A stretch of 9,171 nt of DNA from an uncultured Alphaproteobacteria bacterium (GTDB taxonomy: Bacteria > Pseudomonadota > Alphaproteobacteria > CALKHQ01), in assembly GCA_937988735.1 (NCBI GenBank), contig CALKHQ010000124.1, forward strand, positions 1-9,171, written 5' to 3'. Position numbers and translations under genes: made by a program. The notes under the pieces are model-generated. The model saw nothing but the letters and a program-made list of their open reading frames with translations. It ran no database searches and was not told the DNA's origin. Positions 6,183 through 9,171 of the stretch are shown here, one piece after another; positions within the stretch are counted from its first letter, which is position 1; every line of letters begins with the position of its first letter.

Positions 6183-7972
6183 AAGGCGGCCTCCCACGAC
6201 TTGGAGAGCCGCATCGCGCAGCTGATGAGTCCGACCATCGAGTAGGTCTGGGGGAAGTTGCCCCACTGCTCGCCGGTTTCGGTGTCGAGATGCTCCGACA
6301 GGAGGCCGAGGTGGTTGCGGCGCGACAGCATGTTCTCGAACAGCACCCGCGCCTCCTCCTTCCGCCCCAGCCGCGCCAGCGCATCGATGTACCAGAAGGT
6401 GCAAATGTTGAACGCGTTCTCCGGTTCCCCGAAGTCGTCCGGTGCCTTGTAGCGGAACACGTAGGGCCCGCGCTTCAGCTCGCGGCCGATCGCCTCCACC
6501 GTGGAGACGAAGCGCGGGTCGTCGCCCTGCAGGAAGCCGAGCTCGCCCATCAGCAGCATCGAGGCGTCGAGGTCACGGCCGCCCCACGCCTGGGTGAAGG
6601 CCCCGACCTCCGGATTCCACGCGCGGGTCTCGATCTTCTCCCGGATCGCCTCTGCGCGCTGGCTCCACAGGCCGGCGCGATCCTCCAGCCGCAGCGTGCC
6701 GGCGATCTTCGCCAGCCGGTCGCAGGCGGCCCAGCACATCAGCGACGAGAATGTGTGGACCTGCGTGGTGTTCCGGAGCTCCCACGGCCCGGCGTCGGGC
6801 TGGTCGTGCACCGCCCACGCCTGCTCGCCGATCTCCTCCAGCCGCTCGAACAGTCCCTGGTCGCCGGGACGGGCGAGCCTGCGGTCGTAGAAGGCCTGGG
6901 TCACCGCCAGCACCACGGCGCCGTAGATGTCGTACTGGAGCTGGCTGTAGGCGGCGTTGCCGATCCGCACCGGGCCGTTGCCGCGGTAGCCGGGGAGGCT
7001 GGGGACGATCCGCTCGTCCGGCCGGGCGTGGCCGAGGATCGAGTAGAGCGGCTGCAGCCGGAAGCCGCCGTTCCTGTCCTGATTGGTGGCGACCAGGTTG
7101 ACGAGGAAGCGGATGTAATCCTCCATCGTCCGCGTCGCCCCCAGCCGGTTGAGGGCGTGCACGGTGAAGTAGGAATCGCGCAGCCAGCACAGCCGGTAGT
7201 CCCAGTTGCGCTCGGTACCGTGCGATTCCGGGACCGAGGTGGTCATGGCGGCGACGATGCCGCCGGTCTCCTCGTAGGCGCAGAGCTTGAGCGTGATCGC
7301 GGCGCGGATCACCGCGTCCTGCCACTCGAAGGGAATGGAGAGATAGCGGCTCCATTCCCGCCAGTAGTCCAGCGTGTGGTCCTCGAACTCGCGGGCCACG
7401 TCCTCGACCCGCTGCAGCATGCTCTCGTCGCTGCCGAGGATGAGGTCTACGGGCTCCTCGAGCAGGTACTTCAGCTCCTCGGTGATGATGCTGATCGGCA
7501 GGTTGGTGGTGAGCCGCAGCGTCACCCCCGGCACCAGGTAGCGCAGGTGGTTCGACCCGCGCGTGGTCTCCGGCCGGTGGGCGCCGTAGTCGTAGGTCGG
7601 CCGCAGTCGCACGCGGATGATGGGGTGGCCCAGGATCGGCCGGATCCGGCGCACCAGCATCATCGGCCGGAACATGCGGCCGAACATCTTGAAACGCGGC
7701 GCGAAGTCGGTGATCTCGATCCCGTTGCCCGACGCGTCGTAGAGCCGCGTGCGCAGCACGGCCGTGTTGGGCACGTATTCCTGCTCGCTCCGCTCGCAGC
7801 CGATCAGCTCGACCTCGAAGAACCCCGCCTCGGGATCGTCGCCGCCGAGCAGGCTGCAGAAGATCGGATCGCTGTCGAAGCGCGGCAGACAGGCCCAGAC
7901 GATGCGGCCCCGGCGATCGATCAGGGCGCCATAGCTGCAGTTGCCGATCAGACCCAGGTCCAGCGACGTCAT
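6179..7972 (-). CDS. GH15 family glycosidase (glucoamylase-like; probable trehalase by context)
   Basis: This 597-aa inverting alpha-glucosidase-type protein is related to bacterial GH15 glucoamylases and trehalases. The N-terminal beta-sandwich (about residues 1-230) starts LGLIGNCSYGALIDRRGRIVW, typical of GH15. An (alpha/alpha)6 barrel follows, with the substrate-site motif NWDYRLCWLRDS (256-267), GPWELR with the probable general acid Glu398, HTFSSLMCWAACDRL, and near the C-terminus LLSEHLD with the probable general base Glu560, then GNFPQTYSMVGLI (571-583). The catalytic assignments are by analogy with GH15. There is no signal peptide, so it acts in the cytosol, which fits intracellular trehalose or malto-oligosaccharide rather than external starch. 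Its place between otsB and otsA supports trehalose as substrate, as known for mycobacterial GH15 trehalase, but this is inference. The ATG at 7972 overlaps the otsB stop (ATGA), with AGGAG about 12 nt upstream. The frame stays open further upstream, but that part is only a shadow of otsB. Confidence 0.93.
   Translation of the reverse strand: MTSLDLGLIGNCSYGALIDRRGRIVWACLPRFDSDPIFCSLLGGDDPEAGFFEVELIGCERSEQEYVPNTAVLRTRLYDASGNGIEITDFAPRFKMFGRMFRPMMLVRRIRPILGHPIIRVRLRPTYDYGAHRPETTRGSNHLRYLVPGVTLRLTTNLPISIITEELKYLLEEPVDLILGSDESMLQRVEDVAREFEDHTLDYWREWSRYLSIPFEWQDAVIRAAITLKLCAYEETGGIVAAMTTSVPESHGTERNWDYRLCWLRDSYFTVHALNRLGATRTMEDYIRFLVNLVATNQDRNGGFRLQPLYSILGHARPDERIVPSLPGYRGNGPVRIGNAAYSQLQYDIYGAVVLAVTQAFYDRRLARPGDQGLFERLEEIGEQAWAVHDQPDAGPWELRNTTQVHTFSSLMCWAACDRLAKIAGTLRLEDRAGLWSQRAEAIREKIETRAWNPEVGAFTQAWGGRDLDASMLLMGELGFLQGDDPRFVSTVEAIGRELKRGPYVFRYKAPDDFGEPENAFNICTFWYIDALARLGRKEEARVLFENMLSRRNHLGLLSEHLDTETGEQWGNFPQTYSMVGLISCAMRLSKSWEAAF
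6190..6195 (-). promoter_or_regulatory. Ribosome binding site that decides the TTG start of otsA
   Basis: GGGAGG on the - strand (6195-6190) lies 7 nt before the TTG at 6182-6180, inside the last codons of the GH15 gene. The TTG and the GH15 stop TGA (6181-6179) share two bases, forming the tetranucleotide TTGA. The good spacing, together with the family's usual N-terminus immediately following, fixes this start despite the rare initiation codon. Confidence 0.75.
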
Positions 7973-8763
7973 CTGCGGTCGGAACTCCTCTCTTCGGTGA
8001 TGCCGGCGAGCCAGTCGAGCGCCTCGCCGACGGAACGAAGGCGGTAGGTCGCGGCGGACGGGACGCGGTCGCCGACGCAGACCGAGATCCCGTCGAGGGC
8101 GTTGACCGCGGCAAAGCCGTGCTCGTCGGTGAGGTCGTCGCCGACGAAGACCGGCCGGCGGCCATGGAAGGGCGGCATCGCCATGAACCGGTTCACCGCC
8201 CGGCCCTTGTCCACCCCGGCGGGCTGCAGCTCCACCACCATCTTGCCCGGCTGGGCGACCAGCTCCGGCCGCGCCGCGACGATGGCGCCGGTGGCGGCAA
8301 GCACCTCCGGTTCCAGCTCCGGCGCCGCGCGGTAATGCAGCGCCAGCGTCACCCCCTTGTCCTCGAGCCCCAGCGCCGGGTAGCGGCGGACCAGCGCGTC
8401 GAGCGACATCCGCGCCGAGGCCAGCGCGCGGTCCAGCGTTTCCGCCTCCGCCGAGGCCGGATCGGTGGCTGCGGCGTAGTGGACGACGCCGTCGCCGCCG
8501 CGCCATTCCACGCCATGGAGCCCGCTGGCCGCCATCCGGACCGGCGCGAACAGCCCGTCGAGGGCGGCGATGGAGCGGCCGCTGACCAGCGCGCAGGCGC
8601 CACCGGTCACCAGGCGCAGCCGGTCGAGGAGGCGAATCAGTTCGCCGGGCACCCTGACTGCGTCCGGACGCTCCGCGATCTCGATCAGCGTGCCGTCGAC
8701 GTCGAGGAAATAGGCCCAGCCGGGCTGGGCCGGCGGTGGTCGCGTGCCGTCTTCTGCCGTCAT
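7969..8763 (-). CDS. otsB: Trehalose-6-phosphate phosphatase OtsB (HAD superfamily)
   Basis: OtsB removes phosphate from trehalose-6-phosphate to give trehalose in the cytosol. From the ATG at 8763 the protein has 264 aa, normal for the family. HAD motifs are complete: motif I FLDVDGTL with nucleophile Asp21 and acid/base Asp23, motif II SGRS (61-64), motif III Lys186 in GVDKGRAV, and motif IV GDDLTDE with Asp209-Asp210. The start is not certain: an in-frame GTG at 8805 would add 14 residues. Neither has a well-spaced ribosome binding site (AGGGA lies 12 nt before the ATG; AGAG lies about 10 nt before the GTG). I prefer the ATG because the extension MTIHHLRRQGSPYG is unlike family N-termini. 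The stop overlaps the GH15 start by ATGA, so otsB is the first gene of the trehalose unit visible here. The product of OtsA is dephosphorylated by this enzyme. Confidence 0.95.
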   Translation of the reverse strand: MTAEDGTRPPPAQPGWAYFLDVDGTLIEIAERPDAVRVPGELIRLLDRLRLVTGGACALVSGRSIAALDGLFAPVRMAASGLHGVEWRGGDGVVHYAAATDPASAEAETLDRALASARMSLDALVRRYPALGLEDKGVTLALHYRAAPELEPEVLAATGAIVAARPELVAQPGKMVVELQPAGVDKGRAVNRFMAMPPFHGRRPVFVGDDLTDEHGFAAVNALDGISVCVGDRVPSAATYRLRSVGEALDWLAGITEERSSDRR

Positions 8764-8871
8764 GCCGTAGGGTGATCCCTGCCGTCGCAGATGGTGAATG
8801 GTCACAGCGGCACGGCTCTCTTCCCAAGGCCGCGGCCGCGCGTCAACCCCGTGCCGCGGGGCGCAGGACGT

Positions 8872-9171
8872 TCAGAAGCCGTTGCGGTCGGCGACCTCGA
8901 AGGTGCACCCCTCGAAGCTGAAACGGCGCAGCGGCGTGTCGCCGCCGCCGCGGTCCGGGTCGATCAGCCGCGCCGCGTTGCGGAATGTGCAGTTGACGAA
9001 CCGGCAGGCAAGGCTGCCGGAAACGCCGCCGTCGACGATCAGCGTGTCGGCGCCGGCGATGGCGCCGTCGAAGACGCAGTCGTCGAACCGGATCAGCGGC
9101 GCATGGCAGCCGGCGAGGAGGAGCTGGCCGGTGCGGACGCCGCGGGCGGAGATCACGTCTGTGACGCCGCG
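8872..9171 (-). CDS. C-terminal part of a right-handed beta-helix-like protein, 5'-truncated by window edge
   Basis: The open frame enters from the right edge and ends at the TGA at 8872-8874; only about 99 residues are visible. The GTG at 9156 is internal, since open codons (R-G-V-T-D) precede it. Counting from that GTG, the pattern F-x-x-C-x-F recurs at residues 24-29 (FDDCVF), 53-58 (FVNCTF) and 81-86 (FEGCTF), spaced 28-29 residues apart. Such regular Cys/aromatic rungs with short inserts are typical of parallel beta-helix coils (pectate-lyase-like or pentapeptide-type folds), often used for polysaccharide binding or cleavage. No catalytic residues can be assigned, and the N-terminus (signal peptide, enzyme class) lies outside the window. 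It runs in the same direction as otsB, 108 bp upstream of the chosen otsB start; whether the two share a transcript is unknown. Confidence 0.75.
   Translation of the reverse strand, partial: RGVTDVISARGVRTGQLLLAGCHAPLIRFDDCVFDGAIAGADTLIVDGGVSGSLACRFVNCTFRNAARLIDPDRGGGDTPLRRFSFEGCTFEVADRNGF

Noticed and set aside
6183..6404. N-terminal extension of OtsA (531 aa version)
   Set aside because: These codons overlap the conserved C-terminus of GH15, and the family N-terminus and ribosome binding site both point to the TTG at 6182.
3638..8047. Long + strand open frames opposite glk, otsA and GH15 (445, 412 and 585 codons)
   Set aside because: They are antisense to well-identified genes, rich in Arg/Ala/Gly/Pro/His without domains, and are expected by-products of high GC3.
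7973..8827. The GH15 frame stays open upstream to 8827, suggesting an 882-aa fusion
   Set aside because: This stretch lies opposite the codon pattern of otsB, which has complete HAD motifs in another frame on the same strand. The translated extension is an Arg/Gly/Ala-rich shadow with no domain. GH15 homology starts exactly at the ATG at 7972.
8847..8861. CCCCG/CGGGG hairpin and a nearby TTGACG (-35-like) before otsB as terminator and promoter
   Set aside because: The stem is 5 bp with no T-tract, and no -10-like hexamer lies at the right distance from TTGACG. The sequence is mostly GC palindromes expected at this composition.

Overview
The window is GC-rich DNA (roughly 65-70% G+C by eye) with tightly packed genes, strongly biased third codon positions and long antisense shadow frames. 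The protein types (a proteobacterial-type Glk, RlmN, fhs, and an otsB-GH15-otsA group) suggest a free-living alphaproteobacterium, perhaps near Rhodospirillales. That placement is inferred from protein flavour only. There are no rRNA or tRNA genes, insertion sequences, CRISPR arrays or phage genes.

Left arm (+ strand, 1-2832): the 3' nine-tenths of fhs (formate-tetrahydrofolate ligase), then a strong 13-bp hairpin, then rlmN (23S rRNA A2503 / tRNA A37 C2-methyltransferase). The rlmN frame runs from an ATG at 1690 to 2832 and has the family's full length, but an in-frame amber codon (TAG, 1777-1779) interrupts it at codon 30. All catalytic residues lie downstream and are intact.

Middle (- strand, 2907-3605): an orphan 232-aa protein that I do not recognise, convergent with rlmN, of visibly lower G+C than its neighbours, with its own ribosome binding site and a candidate promoter. 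It has a faint, unproven resemblance to RNase A-like toxin domains.

Right arm (- strand, 8763 down to 3782): a four-gene trehalose module transcribed in the order otsB (T6P phosphatase), a cytosolic GH15 glycosidase, otsA (T6P synthase), glk (glucokinase). otsB/GH15 overlap by ATGA and GH15/otsA overlap by TTGA, which points to translational coupling; glk follows after 64 bp. OtsA makes trehalose-6-phosphate from glucose-6-phosphate and UDP-glucose, and OtsB converts it to trehalose. If the GH15 enzyme is a trehalase, it would release two glucoses, which Glk returns to glucose-6-phosphate. Read this way, the module encodes synthesis, breakdown and salvage of trehalose in one transcription unit. 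The GH15 substrate is an inference from context. The window ends within the C-terminal part of a right-handed beta-helix-like protein (8872-9171, - strand), upstream of otsB.

The most notable points are the rlmN amber codon, the closed trehalose cycle and the orphan low-G+C gene. Nothing in the window clearly proves a new system.
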